DNA of 64,000 nt, taken from contig CAMFEK010000002.1 in NCBI GenBank assembly GCA_945949395.1, positions 106,645 to 170,644 on the forward strand, given 5' to 3'. Under the pieces are notes generated by a model that saw nothing but the letters and a program-made list of their open reading frames with translations, made no database searches and was not told the origin of the DNA. A program made the translations under genes and the position numbers. This DNA comes from an uncultured Clostridia bacterium (GTDB lineage Bacteria; Bacillota; Clostridia; Christensenellales; Borkfalkiaceae). This document shows, one piece after another, positions 41,927 through 51,171 of the stretch (the stretch's first letter is position 1; every line of letters begins with the position of its first letter).

Positions 41927-41935
41927 TGCTATAAT
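41927..41935 (+). promoter_or_regulatory. Extended -10 promoter of the FliB-like gene
   Basis: TGC-TATAAT (41927-41935). A TTGACA at 41917-41922 is only 7 bp from the -10 and cannot be its -35. Confidence 0.55.
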
Positions 41936-41952
41936 GAACCAAGGTAATTTTT

Positions 41953-42978
41953 ATGAAAGAAAAATATTTGGTTCCGGATTTTTACGAAGATTTTCACTGC
42001 AAATGCGGGGACTGCCGCAGACCTTGCTGTGTGGGTTGGGACGTCACCCTTTCGATGCGGGAATACTTTTCCTTGCTCGGGTTGTCCTGTTCCCCCGACG
42101 TTCGCAAAAGGTTGGATAGCGCGCTGCTGTTGGAAAAGAACGGCTCGCCCGAACGGTACGGCTTGTTGAACAAGAATTTTTTCGGCGATTGTCCTCTGCA
42201 CGGGGAAAACGGTTATTGCCTTTTGCAATGCGAAAAGGGGGAGGAGACGCTCGCCGCCGTGTGCCGCGTCTATCCCCGCTCGCCCAAGCGCGGAAAGGGA
42301 AACGAATGTACCCTTTCGAACAGTTGCGAGGGGGTTGTGGAAGAATTGTGGAAAAAGCGCACGCCCTTCTCCTTCTGCGAGCGGGAACTCGATTTTCCGA
42401 GCGTGGAAGAATCGCCCGAGGCGGAAAGCGCCCTTCGCCGAACCTGTTTGGAACGCTTAAACGGCGGGACGTCGATCAAAGAGAGCTTGCGCGAGTTAGG
42501 CGAGCAATTCGTTTGGGAAAAAGAGGAGCGCGTGGACTTTCTTCCCTTCCTTAAGGGGGTGGCAAGCACGTTTTCTTCCTTTTCGCCCGACGTGGCGCCC
42601 TACGCTGAGGTCGCGTGGCATTTTCTGAAACAAGAAGAAGATTATCGGCGAAAGGCAGCCTTGCTCTTTTCCCGCCTCGACGGGCTGAAAGGGGCTTTGA
42701 AGAATCTGATGGTCAACAACGCCTTTTATAAGAGATTGCCCGCGGGCGAAGAGGGGAGAGGGGTGAAAGAGGATATCTCCGCCTTCTTGCTCTCCTATAT
42801 GCTCTTAGAATATCTTCTCGTCGGAAACGAGGCGGCGATAGCGGGGCGGGAGCAGGCGGTGGATCTGATTGCGGACGCCTTCCGCCTGATCAATCATACG
42901 CGGTTTGAGCACAACGCGCTCGTCTTGATGGAGGGAAAGGTCGGCGCGCTCAAGGATTTCTATCAAAAAACGGCATGA
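41953..42978 (+). CDS. FliB-family lysine-N-methylase-like protein
   Basis: 341 aa. The N-terminal FHCKCGDCRRPCCVGW and the later FFGDCPLHGENGYCLL and CRVYPRSP match the Cys-rich FliB family, whose founding member methylates lysines of flagellin and whose Cys residues hold an Fe-S cluster. In many Clostridia FliB-like genes occur away from flagellar genes, as here, so the substrate may be another protein. A short leader with AAGG precedes the ATG. A terminator follows. Confidence 0.85.
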   Translation: MKEKYLVPDFYEDFHCKCGDCRRPCCVGWDVTLSMREYFSLLGLSCSPDVRKRLDSALLLEKNGSPERYGLLNKNFFGDCPLHGENGYCLLQCEKGEETLAAVCRVYPRSPKRGKGNECTLSNSCEGVVEELWKKRTPFSFCERELDFPSVEESPEAESALRRTCLERLNGGTSIKESLRELGEQFVWEKEERVDFLPFLKGVASTFSSFSPDVAPYAEVAWHFLKQEEDYRRKAALLFSRLDGLKGALKNLMVNNAFYKRLPAGEEGRGVKEDISAFLLSYMLLEYLLVGNEAAIAGREQAVDLIADAFRLINHTRFEHNALVLMEGKVGALKDFYQKTA

Positions 42979-42981
42979 AAA

Positions 42982-43010
42982 AACTCGCTTGCGAGGGCAG
43001 GCGAGTTTTT
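42982..43010. terminator. Bidirectional terminator
   Basis: ACTCGC and GCGAGT, extended by TGC/GCA, pair at 42983-43006 with A-runs before and TTTTT after. It separates the convergent FliB-like and symporter genes. Confidence 0.75.
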
Positions 43011-43028
43011 CCTTGTATTCCGATTCGA

Positions 43029-44600
43029 TTATTTCGTTTCGTCCTCGTCGACGAGAACGGATTTCGCGGGGACGACTTCCTTCTTTTCGTAGCAGGAGAA
43101 GATCTCTTGCATTCTCTCTTGGGAAGGCTTTTTGGTGAAGAGAGAGATGAGGGGCAGGAGCACGAGGGAGGAGAGCATCACGAGGGAGCCGAGGTTTAAG
43201 GGGGACTGCAATACGTCGGGGAGCAGGGTAATGGTGCCCGTGAGCTTCATGACGAGATAGATCATCATCACGCCCACGCCGTAGATAAAGCAGAACCATA
43301 CGGACGCCTTGCTGACCTTTTTGCTGTACAGACCGTACAGGAAGGGGGCGAGGAAGGCTCCCGCCAGAGCGCCCCAGCTTACGCCCATCATCTGCGCGAT
43401 AAAGGTGTTTGCGCTGTGATACTGCATGATGGCGATGGCGGCGGAAATGGCGATAAAGACCACGATGAGCGCTCTCATCCAAAGAACCTGCTGTTTTTCG
43501 TTCATGTTCTTGTGCACGGTGGGCTTGATGAGGTCGATCGTCACCGTCGAGGCGGAGGCGAGGGAGAGGGAGGAGAGCGTGGACATGGACGCGGAGAGCA
43601 CGAGTACGATCACGAGTCCGATGAGCACGGGGGAGAGCTCGGAGAGCATGGCGGGAATGATGGCGTCAAAGCCTTCGTTCGCCGCGTCGGGATAGAGGCG
43701 GGAGAAACCGCCGAGGAAGTAGCAACCGCCCGAAACGACGATGGCGAATAGGGTAGAGATGATGGTTCCCTTCTGAATGGCGGATTCGTCCTTGATGGCG
43801 TAGAATTTCTGAACCATCTGCGGGAGTCCCCACGTGCCGAGGGAGGTTAAGATCACGACGAAGAAGAGGGAGAGGATATCGGGACCGAAGAAGGAGGTGA
43901 ACACGCCTGTCTGCTCCACACCGCCCGCGTTTTCCGCGGAGATCGCGCCGAGGTCGGCGAAGATTTGATACCAGCCGCCGTGCGAGAGAATGACCGCCGC
44001 GATGACGGCGACGATGCCGAACAGCATGATGATGCCCTGAATAAAGTCGTTGATCGCGGTCGCCATGTATCCGCCCGCGATGACGTAGATCGCGGTGAGG
44101 ACCGCCATCACGATGACGCAGACCTCGAAGGGAATGGTGAACGCCATGGCGAACAGTCGGGAAAGACCGTTGTAGAGGGACGCCGTGTAGGGGATGAGGA
44201 AGATGAAGATGATGACGGCGGAAACCAGCTTGAGCGCTTTGGAATCGTATCTCTTTTCAAAAAATTCCGGCATCGTCTTGCTGTCCAAATGCCGCGTCAT
44301 AACCCTCGTTCTTCTGCCGAGAATGATCCAGGCGAGAAGAGAACCGATAAAGGCATTGCCGAGTCCGATCCAGGTGGACGCCACGCCGAATTTCCAGCCG
44401 AACTGTCCCGCGTAGCCGATAAATACGACGGCGGAGAAGTAGGAGGTTCCGTAAGCGAAGGCGGTGAGCCAGGGCCCCACGCTTCTTCCGCCCAAGAGGA
44501 AACCCTCGGTGGATTTTGCTTTTTTGCGGCAAAGGAACCCGATTGCGATCATGACGGCGAAGAATACGGCGAGCATAATCAGGTAGAGTGCGATCTGCAT
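43029..44600 (-). CDS. Sodium:solute symporter (SSS family)
   Basis: 523 aa with about 13 hydrophobic spans. SSS signatures include TEGFLLGGRSVGPWLTAFAYG at the start, GGYMATAINDFIQG, and LSASMSTLSSLSLASAS (Na+-site region). The best resemblance is to the PutP/PanF branch, so proline, pantothenate or another organic acid are candidates. It is divergent from the aryl-pyruvate oxidation operon, which makes a related carboxylate or amino acid plausible. RBS AGGAGAG precedes the ATG. Confidence 0.85.
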   Translation of the reverse strand: MQIALYLIMLAVFFAVMIAIGFLCRKKAKSTEGFLLGGRSVGPWLTAFAYGTSYFSAVVFIGYAGQFGWKFGVASTWIGLGNAFIGSLLAWIILGRRTRVMTRHLDSKTMPEFFEKRYDSKALKLVSAVIIFIFLIPYTASLYNGLSRLFAMAFTIPFEVCVIVMAVLTAIYVIAGGYMATAINDFIQGIIMLFGIVAVIAAVILSHGGWYQIFADLGAISAENAGGVEQTGVFTSFFGPDILSLFFVVILTSLGTWGLPQMVQKFYAIKDESAIQKGTIISTLFAIVVSGGCYFLGGFSRLYPDAANEGFDAIIPAMLSELSPVLIGLVIVLVLSASMSTLSSLSLASASTVTIDLIKPTVHKNMNEKQQVLWMRALIVVFIAISAAIAIMQYHSANTFIAQMMGVSWGALAGAFLAPFLYGLYSKKVSKASVWFCFIYGVGVMMIYLVMKLTGTITLLPDVLQSPLNLGSLVMLSSLVLLPLISLFTKKPSQERMQEIFSCYEKKEVVPAKSVLVDEDETK

Positions 44601-44632
44601 AAGAGTATCTCTCCTAAATAAAAATTTTTTTT

Positions 44633-44661
44633 ATTTTATCACTTTTTCTTTACAATTGCAA
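44633..44661 (-). promoter_or_regulatory. sigma-A promoter of the symporter gene
   Basis: Minus strand TTGCAA (44661-44656), 17-bp spacer, TAAAAT (44638-44633). Confidence 0.65.
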
Positions 44662-44792
44662 CAATTTTCGATGAATAAATGAATAATTATTTTTTTTATC
44701 TTTTCCTGCGGCGACGGCCGTTGATTTTTGCGAAAAATATAGAAAAACATTCCGAAAATGCCGTAAAACACTTTTCATCTCGGAAAAGAATA

Positions 44793-44801
44793 TGGTATAA
44801 T
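44793..44801 (+). promoter_or_regulatory. Extended -10 promoter of the amidohydrolase-ior operon
   Basis: TGG-TATAAT (44793-44801) with no clear -35, leaving room for an activator. The rest of the 235-bp divergent gap (44601-44835) is AT-rich, and no gene is seen in it. Confidence 0.6.
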
Positions 44802-44835
44802 ACATTCGACTTTCTATCTACATAGGAGGATAGTC

Positions 44836-45681
44836 ATGAATATTATCGATTTTCATACACACGTGTTTCCCGACGCCATCGCGGAAAAAACAATAGAATT
44901 ATTGAGCGCCAAGAGTCGGACGAAGGCGTTTTTAAGTTCGAAAGCCGCCGATCTTGCCGCGGATAATAAGCGGTGCGGCATCGACCTTTCCATCATACTC
45001 CCCGTAGTCACAAACCCGCAAAAGACGGAAAAAATCAACGATTCTGCCGCCCTCATCAATCAAACGACGGGGGAGACGGGGCTCTTTTCCTTCGGCGGCG
45101 TGCATCCCGACACGCCCGAGGTGAAAAAAGAGATCGCGCGCATCGCCTCGCTCGGATTAAAGGGGATCAAGATACACCCGTCCTATCAGCAGGTGCCGCT
45201 CAACGATATCCGCTATCAGCGCATCGTGGAATACGCCGAGGAATATTCCCTCATCGTGCTCGCGCACGGCGGGCTGGATATCGGCGTCGACGGCGACTGG
45301 AGCAATCCCGTTCAATGTTTAGAACTTTTACGGGAAGTGAAACCCACCCGTTTCGTCATGGCGCACATGGGCGGCTGGCGGCAATGGGAACAGGTGGAAG
45401 AGCTCCTTTGCGGGGAGAATCTCTTCTTCGATACGGCGTTTTCCTACGGCGAATACGCGTACGATCCCAGCGTGCCGAAAGGGGAACGGGCGTTGGCGCT
45501 CTCAACAAATCGTCTGTGCGCTCTCATCAAAAAGCACGGCGCCGATAAGATCTTATTCGGCACGGACAGCCCTTGGTCGGAGCGAAAAAAGCAGGTGGAA
45601 CTCTTTGCCGCCCTTCCCATCGCCGAGGCGAAAAAACAGGCGATCTTTCACAAAAATGCGGAAAAATTATTATCATTATAA
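44836..45681 (+). CDS. Amidohydrolase_2-family metal-dependent hydrolase/decarboxylase
   Basis: 281 aa, AGGAGG 8 nt before the ATG. TIM-barrel metal ligands: DFHTHVFPD (D5, H7, H9), VLAHGG, MAHMGGWRQW and FGTDSPW (Asp). This pattern fits the ACMSD/gamma-resorcylate decarboxylase branch of amidohydrolases as well as hydrolases. It is the first gene of an operon with iorAB and two CoA ligases, 15 bp before iorA. A role in aromatic or keto acid turnover is inferred; the substrate is unknown. Confidence 0.8.
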   Translation: MNIIDFHTHVFPDAIAEKTIELLSAKSRTKAFLSSKAADLAADNKRCGIDLSIILPVVTNPQKTEKINDSAALINQTTGETGLFSFGGVHPDTPEVKKEIARIASLGLKGIKIHPSYQQVPLNDIRYQRIVEYAEEYSLIVLAHGGLDIGVDGDWSNPVQCLELLREVKPTRFVMAHMGGWRQWEQVEELLCGENLFFDTAFSYGEYAYDPSVPKGERALALSTNRLCALIKKHGADKILFGTDSPWSERKKQVELFAALPIAEAKKQAIFHKNAEKLLSL

Positions 45682-45696
45682 AATACAGGAGAAATT

Positions 45697-47430
45697 ATGA
45701 GCAAAAAACTGATGTTAGGAAACGCGGCTCTCGCGCGCGGTCTCTACGAGGCGGGCTGTTCGGTGGTATCTTCCTACCCCGGTACGCCCAGCACGGAGAT
45801 CACGGAGGAAGCCGTCAAATTCGACGAAATTTACTGTGAGTGGGCGCCCAACGAAAAGGTCGCCCTCGAAGCGGCGTTCGGCGCCTGCATGGGGGGAAAG
45901 AGAAGTTTCTGCGCCATGAAACACGTCGGCTTGAACGTCGCCGCCGACCCTCTATTCACCATCTCGTATACGGGCGTGAACGCGGGTCTCGTCATCTGCG
46001 TCGCGGACGACGCGGGCATGCACTCCTCGCAGAACGAGCAGGATTCCCGCCATTACGCCATCGCGGCAAAGGTGCCCATGCTGGAGCCCTCCGACTCCTC
46101 GGAGGCGCTCGCCTTTGCGAAACTCGCCTACGAGCTTTCCGAAACCTACGACACGCCGGTATTTATCAAAATGTGCACGCGCGTGGCGCATTCGCAGAGT
46201 CTCGTCGAGACGGGGGATCGCGTCCTTCCCGCAGTAAAGCCCTATCAAAAGAATATTCAAAAGAACGTCATGATGCCCGGCAACGCGAGGAGGAAGCACC
46301 CTCTCATCGAGGAGAGAACGAAAAAGCTCGTGGAGTACGCCGAAACGGCTCCCATTAACCGCATCGAATGGGGGAAAAGCAAAAAGATAGGCGTCATCAC
46401 CTCCTCCACCTCCTATCAGTACGTCAAGGAGGCGTTCGGCGAGGAAGTCAGCGTATTAAAACTCGGTATGATCCACCCCCTGCCCGAAAAACTTATCAGG
46501 GATTTCGCGGCGCAAGTGGAAGAGCTCGTCGTCGTGGAGGAGCTCGATCCCATCATCGAGAATCATTGCAAACAGTTGGGACTTTGCGTGAAGGGAAAGG
46601 ATATCCTGCCCATCGTGGACGAATTTTCGCAAAATCTCGTGGCAAAGGCGCTCGGCAAAAGCGTTCGGGAAGGGGTAAAGTTAGAGGAAACCATTCCCCC
46701 TCGCCCGCCCGTGATGTGCGCGGGCTGTCCCCACAGAGGTATGTTCTACATCCTCTCCAAAAACAAGGTCAACGTGTTCGGCGACATCGGCTGTTATACG
46801 CTCGGCGCCGTGGCACCCTTAAACGCCCTCGATATTTCCACCTGTATGGGCGCCTCTTTATCCGGCGTGCACGGCTATAACAAGGCGCTCGGCGAAGAGG
46901 CGGAAGCAAAAACGGTCGGCGTCATCGGCGATTCCACCTTCGTGCATTCGGGTATGACGGGGCTTGCCAACATCGCCTACAATCAGAGCAATTCCACCGC
47001 CATCATTCTCGACAACTCCATCACGGGCATGACGGGGCATCAGCAGAACCCCACCACGGGCTACAACATCAAGGGGGATCCCGCGGGCAAAATCGATTTG
47101 GAAGCCCTCTGCCGCGCCATGGGCATCAACCGCGTGCAGGTGGTGGATCCCTACGACCTCGCCGCGTGCGAAAGGGCGTTAAAGGAAGAACTCGCCGCAA
47201 AAGAGCCTTCCGTCATCATTTCCCGCAGACCCTGCGCTCTTCTTAAGACGGTAAAACACAACCCGCCCTTTACGGTAAACACCGAAAAGTGCAAGAGCTG
47301 CCGCGCCTGCATGAAGCTCGGCTGTCCCGCGATCAGCTTTAAGGATGGCAAGGCGCACGTCGACAACACCCTCTGCGTCGGATGCGGCGTATGCACGCAG
47401 CTTTGCAAATTCGACGCCATCGAGGAATAA
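45697..47430 (+). CDS. iorA: Indolepyruvate ferredoxin oxidoreductase, alpha subunit
   Basis: 577 aa. The pyrimidine domain starts with LGNAALARGLYEAG and SSYPGTPSTEI; the TPP/Mg site is CAGCPHRGMFY, GDIGCYTLG and the later GDSTFVHSG with NSITGMTGHQQNP. The C-terminus holds two 4Fe-4S clusters: CKSCRACMKLGC and CVGCGVCTQLC. With IorB it oxidatively decarboxylates aryl-pyruvates (indolepyruvate, phenylpyruvate, hydroxyphenylpyruvate) to aryl-acetyl-CoA and reduces ferredoxin. Oxygen-sensitive, so it indicates anaerobic life. Confidence 0.95.
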   Translation: MSKKLMLGNAALARGLYEAGCSVVSSYPGTPSTEITEEAVKFDEIYCEWAPNEKVALEAAFGACMGGKRSFCAMKHVGLNVAADPLFTISYTGVNAGLVICVADDAGMHSSQNEQDSRHYAIAAKVPMLEPSDSSEALAFAKLAYELSETYDTPVFIKMCTRVAHSQSLVETGDRVLPAVKPYQKNIQKNVMMPGNARRKHPLIEERTKKLVEYAETAPINRIEWGKSKKIGVITSSTSYQYVKEAFGEEVSVLKLGMIHPLPEKLIRDFAAQVEELVVVEELDPIIENHCKQLGLCVKGKDILPIVDEFSQNLVAKALGKSVREGVKLEETIPPRPPVMCAGCPHRGMFYILSKNKVNVFGDIGCYTLGAVAPLNALDISTCMGASLSGVHGYNKALGEEAEAKTVGVIGDSTFVHSGMTGLANIAYNQSNSTAIILDNSITGMTGHQQNPTTGYNIKGDPAGKIDLEALCRAMGINRVQVVDPYDLAACERALKEELAAKEPSVIISRRPCALLKTVKHNPPFTVNTEKCKSCRACMKLGCPAISFKDGKAHVDNTLCVGCGVCTQLCKFDAIEE

Positions 47431-47444
47431 GGAGGAAAGAGAAC

Positions 47445-48014
47445 ATGACGAAAAATATTATGATCGTAGGCGTGGGCGGACAGGGTTCCCTTCTCGCCAG
47501 CAAATTGCTCGGACACCTTCTTTTGACGAAGGGTTACGACGTAAAAGTTTCCGAAGTGCACGGCATGAGCCAGCGCGGCGGCAGCGTGGTTACATACGTC
47601 CGCTACGGCGAAAAGGTGTATTCCCCCGTCATCGACAAGGGAGAGGCGGACGCGATCGTCTCCTTTGAACTGCTCGAGGCGGCTCGCTGGACGGAATACT
47701 TAAAAGAGGGTGGCAAGATCATCGTCAACACCCAGCAGATCGATCCCATGCCCGTCGTCACGGGCGCGGCGGCGTACCCTAAAAACCTCGTGGAAAAAAT
47801 GCAGGCTATGGGTTTGAACGTGGACGCGCTCGATTGTCTCACTCTCGCCGAAAAAGCAGGTTCCCTCAAAGCGGTAAACATCGTTTTGATGGGCAGACTT
47901 TCCAAATATTTCGACTTTGCGGAGGAGGAATGGTTGCAAGCCATTCGCGAATGCGTGCCCGCGAAGTTCGTGGACATGAATTTGAAGGCATTCGACCTCG
48001 GTCGCAACGCGTAA
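47445..48014 (+). CDS. iorB: Indolepyruvate ferredoxin oxidoreductase, beta subunit
   Basis: 189 aa from ATG 47445, after AAGGAGG; a 63-nt longer frame lies inside iorA. GVGGQGSLLASKLLG and VHGMSQRGGSVVTYVR are the POR gamma-domain signatures. It completes the IorAB enzyme. Confidence 0.95.
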   Translation: MTKNIMIVGVGGQGSLLASKLLGHLLLTKGYDVKVSEVHGMSQRGGSVVTYVRYGEKVYSPVIDKGEADAIVSFELLEAARWTEYLKEGGKIIVNTQQIDPMPVVTGAAAYPKNLVEKMQAMGLNVDALDCLTLAEKAGSLKAVNIVLMGRLSKYFDFAEEEWLQAIRECVPAKFVDMNLKAFDLGRNA

Positions 48015-48055
48015 CCAAAGGATAAAATCTCAAAAGAGATAAGGAGAAAAAACCG

Positions 48056-49354
48056 ATGAATCAATATTATCAGCCTGAAATCGAGACGATGCCCGTAGAG
48101 GACATGAAAAAACTGCAGAACGAAAAGTTCTTAAAGCAAGTGAAAAACGTTTACGAGAACGTGGAATACTGGCGCAATAAGGTCAACGCGAGCGGCGTCA
48201 AGATCGAGGATATCAAGAGCATCGAAGATATCGATAAACTTCCCTTCTTGACGAAGGACGATCTGCGCGACGCCTATCCCTACGGCTTGCTGGCAAGACC
48301 GTTAAAGGACTGCGTGAGGATCCAGTCCACCTCCGGCACGACGGGCAAGCGCGTCGTGGCGTTCTATACCCATAAAGATATCGATATTTGGGAAGAATGC
48401 TGCGCGAGAGCCATCGTCGCCGCGGGCGGCACGGACGAGGACGTCGTTCAGGTCAGCTACGGCTACGGCTTGTTTACGGGCGGTCCCGGTCTCAACGGCG
48501 GCAGCCACAAGGTCGGCTCGCTCACCATTCCCACTTCCTCCGGCAATACCGACCGTCAGATCCAGTTCATGGTCGACCTCAAGGCGACCATTCTCTGCTG
48601 TACGCCTTCCTATGCCATGTACCTGGCGGAATCTATCGAGGAAAAGGGTCTGCGCGGCGAAATCAGCTTAAAAGCGGGTATCTTCGGCGCGGAAGCGTGG
48701 ACGCAGGAGATGCGCCTCGCGCTGGAAGAAAAGCTCGGCATCAAGGCGTACGATATTTACGGCTTGACGGAAACGAGCGGACCGGGCGTCTCCTTCGAAT
48801 GCGAAGAGCAGACGGGTATGCACATCTGCGAGGATCATTTCTATCCCGAAATCATCGATCCCAAGACGGGAAAGGTGTTGCCCGAAGGGGAAAGGGGCGA
48901 GCTCGTGTTCACCTCTTTGGATAAGGAGGCGTTCCCCCTCATTCGCTACCGCACCAAGGATATCTGTATTCTCTCCCGCAAAAAATGCTCCTGCGGCAGA
49001 ACGCTCATCAAGATGAGTAAGCCCATGGGCAGAAGCGACGATATGCTCATCATCCGCGGCGTAAACGTGTTCCCTTCCCAAATCGAAACCGTTCTCTTAA
49101 ACTGCGGCTATGCGCCCAACTATCAGATCATCGTCGGCAGAGAAAACAACACCGATACCTTCGAGGTAGACGTGGAGTACGCCGAAATGTTCGAGGCGAC
49201 GGAAGAAAATCTCAAAAAGGCGACCAAGGAACTCGGCGCGGCGCTCAAATCCATGCTCGGCATCACGGCGAACTTAAAACTGCTCCCTCCCAAGTCCATC
49301 GTCAGAAGCGAAGGGAAAGCCGTCCGCGTGATCGACACGAGAAAACTGTATTGA
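48056..49354 (+). CDS. paaK: Phenylacetate-CoA ligase family protein
   Basis: 432 aa. AMP-forming ligase of the PaaK type: STSGTTGKRVVAFYT (phosphate loop), FGAEAWTQEMR, YGLTETSGPGVSFEC, LIRYRTKDIC and GRSDDMLIIRGVNVFPSQIE. In iorAB clusters such ligases interconvert aryl-acetates and their CoA esters; run in reverse they could recover ATP from the IorAB product. It is 41 bp after iorB, with AAGGAG upstream. Confidence 0.92.
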   Translation: MNQYYQPEIETMPVEDMKKLQNEKFLKQVKNVYENVEYWRNKVNASGVKIEDIKSIEDIDKLPFLTKDDLRDAYPYGLLARPLKDCVRIQSTSGTTGKRVVAFYTHKDIDIWEECCARAIVAAGGTDEDVVQVSYGYGLFTGGPGLNGGSHKVGSLTIPTSSGNTDRQIQFMVDLKATILCCTPSYAMYLAESIEEKGLRGEISLKAGIFGAEAWTQEMRLALEEKLGIKAYDIYGLTETSGPGVSFECEEQTGMHICEDHFYPEIIDPKTGKVLPEGERGELVFTSLDKEAFPLIRYRTKDICILSRKKCSCGRTLIKMSKPMGRSDDMLIIRGVNVFPSQIETVLLNCGYAPNYQIIVGRENNTDTFEVDVEYAEMFEATEENLKKATKELGAALKSMLGITANLKLLPPKSIVRSEGKAVRVIDTRKLY

Positions 49355-49364
49355 GAGGTCGAAA

Positions 49365-51005
49365 ATGCCCATTATCGATTTACTGGAACGCAACGCGAAA
49401 CTGTATCCGAACGACGTCGCTTTGGTGGAGCTGAATCCCGACGTTCGCGAAAAGAAAAGAAGGACTTGGAAGGAGTTCTCCTTGGTAGAGGAGCCGCCTA
49501 CCGGCGCTTACCGCAGAGAGATCACTTGGAGCGTATTCGACGAAAAGGCGAATCGTGTAGCCAACCTTCTCTTGTCCCGCGGGATAAGAAAGGGGGATAA
49601 AGTCGGCATCCTCCTCATGAACTGTCTCGAATGGCTCCCCATTTATTTCGGCGTTTTGAAGGCTGGCGCTCTCGCCGTGCCCATGAACTTCCGCTATACG
49701 GCGCAGGAAATCAAGTATTGCGCGGAGCTCGCCGAAATCAACGCGCTCTTCTTCGGTCCCGCATTCATCGGGCGCGTGGAGGAGATCGCGGACGAAATGT
49801 TGAAAAAAACGCTTCTCTTTTTCGTCGGCAACGAGTTTTGTCCGCCCTTTGCGGAACACTACGATGAAGAGGTCGCCTTCTATTCTTCGGCAAAACCTCT
49901 CGTCGATATCACGGACGACGATCTCGCCGCCATCTATTTTTCCAGCGGCACCACGGGTTTCCCCAAGGCGATTTTGCACGCGCACCGCGCGCTCACGCAC
50001 GCCGCTACCGTGGAGCAAAAGCATCACGGTCAGACGCGCGACGACGTGTTCCTCTGCATTCCGCCCCTGTATCATACGGGCGCCAAAATGCACTGGTTCG
50101 GGAGCCTCGTCTCCGCGAGCAAGGCGGTTCTCTTGCGCGGCACGACGCCCGCGTCCATTCTCGAGGCGATCTCGAACGAAAGATGCACCATCGTCTGGCT
50201 GCTCGTTCCCTGGGCGCAGGACGTGCTCGAAAAGCTGGATAACGGCACGCTCAAGCTGGAAAATTATCACGTCGAGCAGTTCCGTTTGATGCACATCGGC
50301 GCGCAGCCCGTTCCGCAGAGCCTCATCAAGCATTGGCAGGAGTATTTCCCCGGTCAGCTGTACGATACCAACTACGGCTTGAGCGAATCCATCGGTCCCG
50401 GCGCCGTGCACCTCGGCGTGGAGAATATCCGAAAAGTGGGCGCGATCGGCGTTCCCGGCTACGGCTGGCAAACTAAAATCGTCAAGGAGGACGGCGTGAC
50501 GGAAGTGGAAAGGGGAGAGGTCGGCGAGCTCGCCCTCAAGGGCAACGGCGTCATGCTCTGCTACTACCGCAACGAGCAGGCGACGAAGGAGGTCATGCGC
50601 GGCGACTGGCTGTTGACGGGCGACATGGCAAAGCAGGACGAGGAGGGCTTTATCTACCTCGTGGACAGAAAGAAGGACGTCATCGTTTCCGGCGGCGAGA
50701 ACCTCTACCCCGTGGAGATCGAAAATTTCATGCGCAAGTTCCCCAAAATCAAGGACGTAGCCGTCATCGGCTTGGCGGATAAGCGCCTCGGCGAAATGGC
50801 AACCGCCATCGTGGAGATTTTCGAGGGCATGGAGTGCACGGAGGAGGAGATCAATCATTTCTGTCTGGAAATGCCCCGCTATAAGAGACCGAGAAAGATC
50901 ATCTTCGCGCACGTGCCCCGAAACGCGACGGGCAAAATCGAAAAACCCGCCCTGCGCAAAACGTACGGCGCGGACAAGCTCATCGACGAGCAGAATAAAT
51001 CCTGA
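49365..51005 (+). CDS. AMP-dependent acyl-CoA synthetase/ligase
   Basis: 546 aa. ANL-superfamily motifs: IYFSSGTTGFPKAILHAHRAL (P-loop; here from about residue 185), NYGLSESIGPG, LTGDMAKQDEEGFIYLVDRKKD (adenylate site) and the catalytic Lys in RNATGKIEKP near the C-terminus. It resembles medium/aryl-acid CoA ligases more than acetyl-CoA synthetase. Having a second, structurally different CoA ligase in the same operon suggests either a second acid substrate or opposite directions of use. Confidence 0.88.
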   Translation: MPIIDLLERNAKLYPNDVALVELNPDVREKKRRTWKEFSLVEEPPTGAYRREITWSVFDEKANRVANLLLSRGIRKGDKVGILLMNCLEWLPIYFGVLKAGALAVPMNFRYTAQEIKYCAELAEINALFFGPAFIGRVEEIADEMLKKTLLFFVGNEFCPPFAEHYDEEVAFYSSAKPLVDITDDDLAAIYFSSGTTGFPKAILHAHRALTHAATVEQKHHGQTRDDVFLCIPPLYHTGAKMHWFGSLVSASKAVLLRGTTPASILEAISNERCTIVWLLVPWAQDVLEKLDNGTLKLENYHVEQFRLMHIGAQPVPQSLIKHWQEYFPGQLYDTNYGLSESIGPGAVHLGVENIRKVGAIGVPGYGWQTKIVKEDGVTEVERGEVGELALKGNGVMLCYYRNEQATKEVMRGDWLLTGDMAKQDEEGFIYLVDRKKDVIVSGGENLYPVEIENFMRKFPKIKDVAVIGLADKRLGEMATAIVEIFEGMECTEEEINHFCLEMPRYKRPRKIIFAHVPRNATGKIEKPALRKTYGADKLIDEQNKS

Positions 51006-51024
51006 TAAAAAATCATATTGTGGA

Positions 51025-51060
51025 TCCCCCCGCCGAAAGTTTTTGGCGGGGGGATTTTCG
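51025..51060 (+). terminator. Terminator of the amidohydrolase-ior operon
   Basis: ATCCCCCCGCC and GGCGGGGGGAT (51025-51056) pair with a GAAAGTTTTT loop, followed by TTTC. Confidence 0.85.
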
Positions 51061-51115
51061 CATAGGGGCGGAGAGGCGACGAGGAAAATTTTTTCAAAAA
51101 ATTTTGAAAATCGTC

Positions 51116-51171
51116 TTCTCAAAATCGGTCAACGGATTTATAATGGGGTTGACCGAATCGGTTAACGGAGA
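51116..51171 (+). promoter_or_regulatory. Promoter and three operator elements of TetR-ABC operon 2
   Basis: TTCTCA (51116-51121), 17-bp spacer, TATAAT (51139-51144). ATCGGTCAACGGA (from 51124) lies in the spacer, its near-repeat ATCGGTTAACGGA (from 51158) overlaps the RBS, and GTTGACCG (51148-51155) is an exact inverted copy of CGGTCAAC (51125-51132). A repressor here would block both polymerase and ribosome. Confidence 0.7.

Noticed and set aside
41917-41935. TTGACA-TATAAT promoter before the FliB-like gene
   Set aside because: The spacing is only 7 bp; the extended -10 is the better explanation.
51061-51075. Second copy of the REP-like palindrome
   Set aside because: Only a CATAGGGGC-like stretch is shared; the inverted arm is missing.
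49380-51122. 580-codon minus-strand ORF opposite the acyl-CoA ligase
   Set aside because: Low-complexity composition and no RBS; the ligase on the plus strand is clear.
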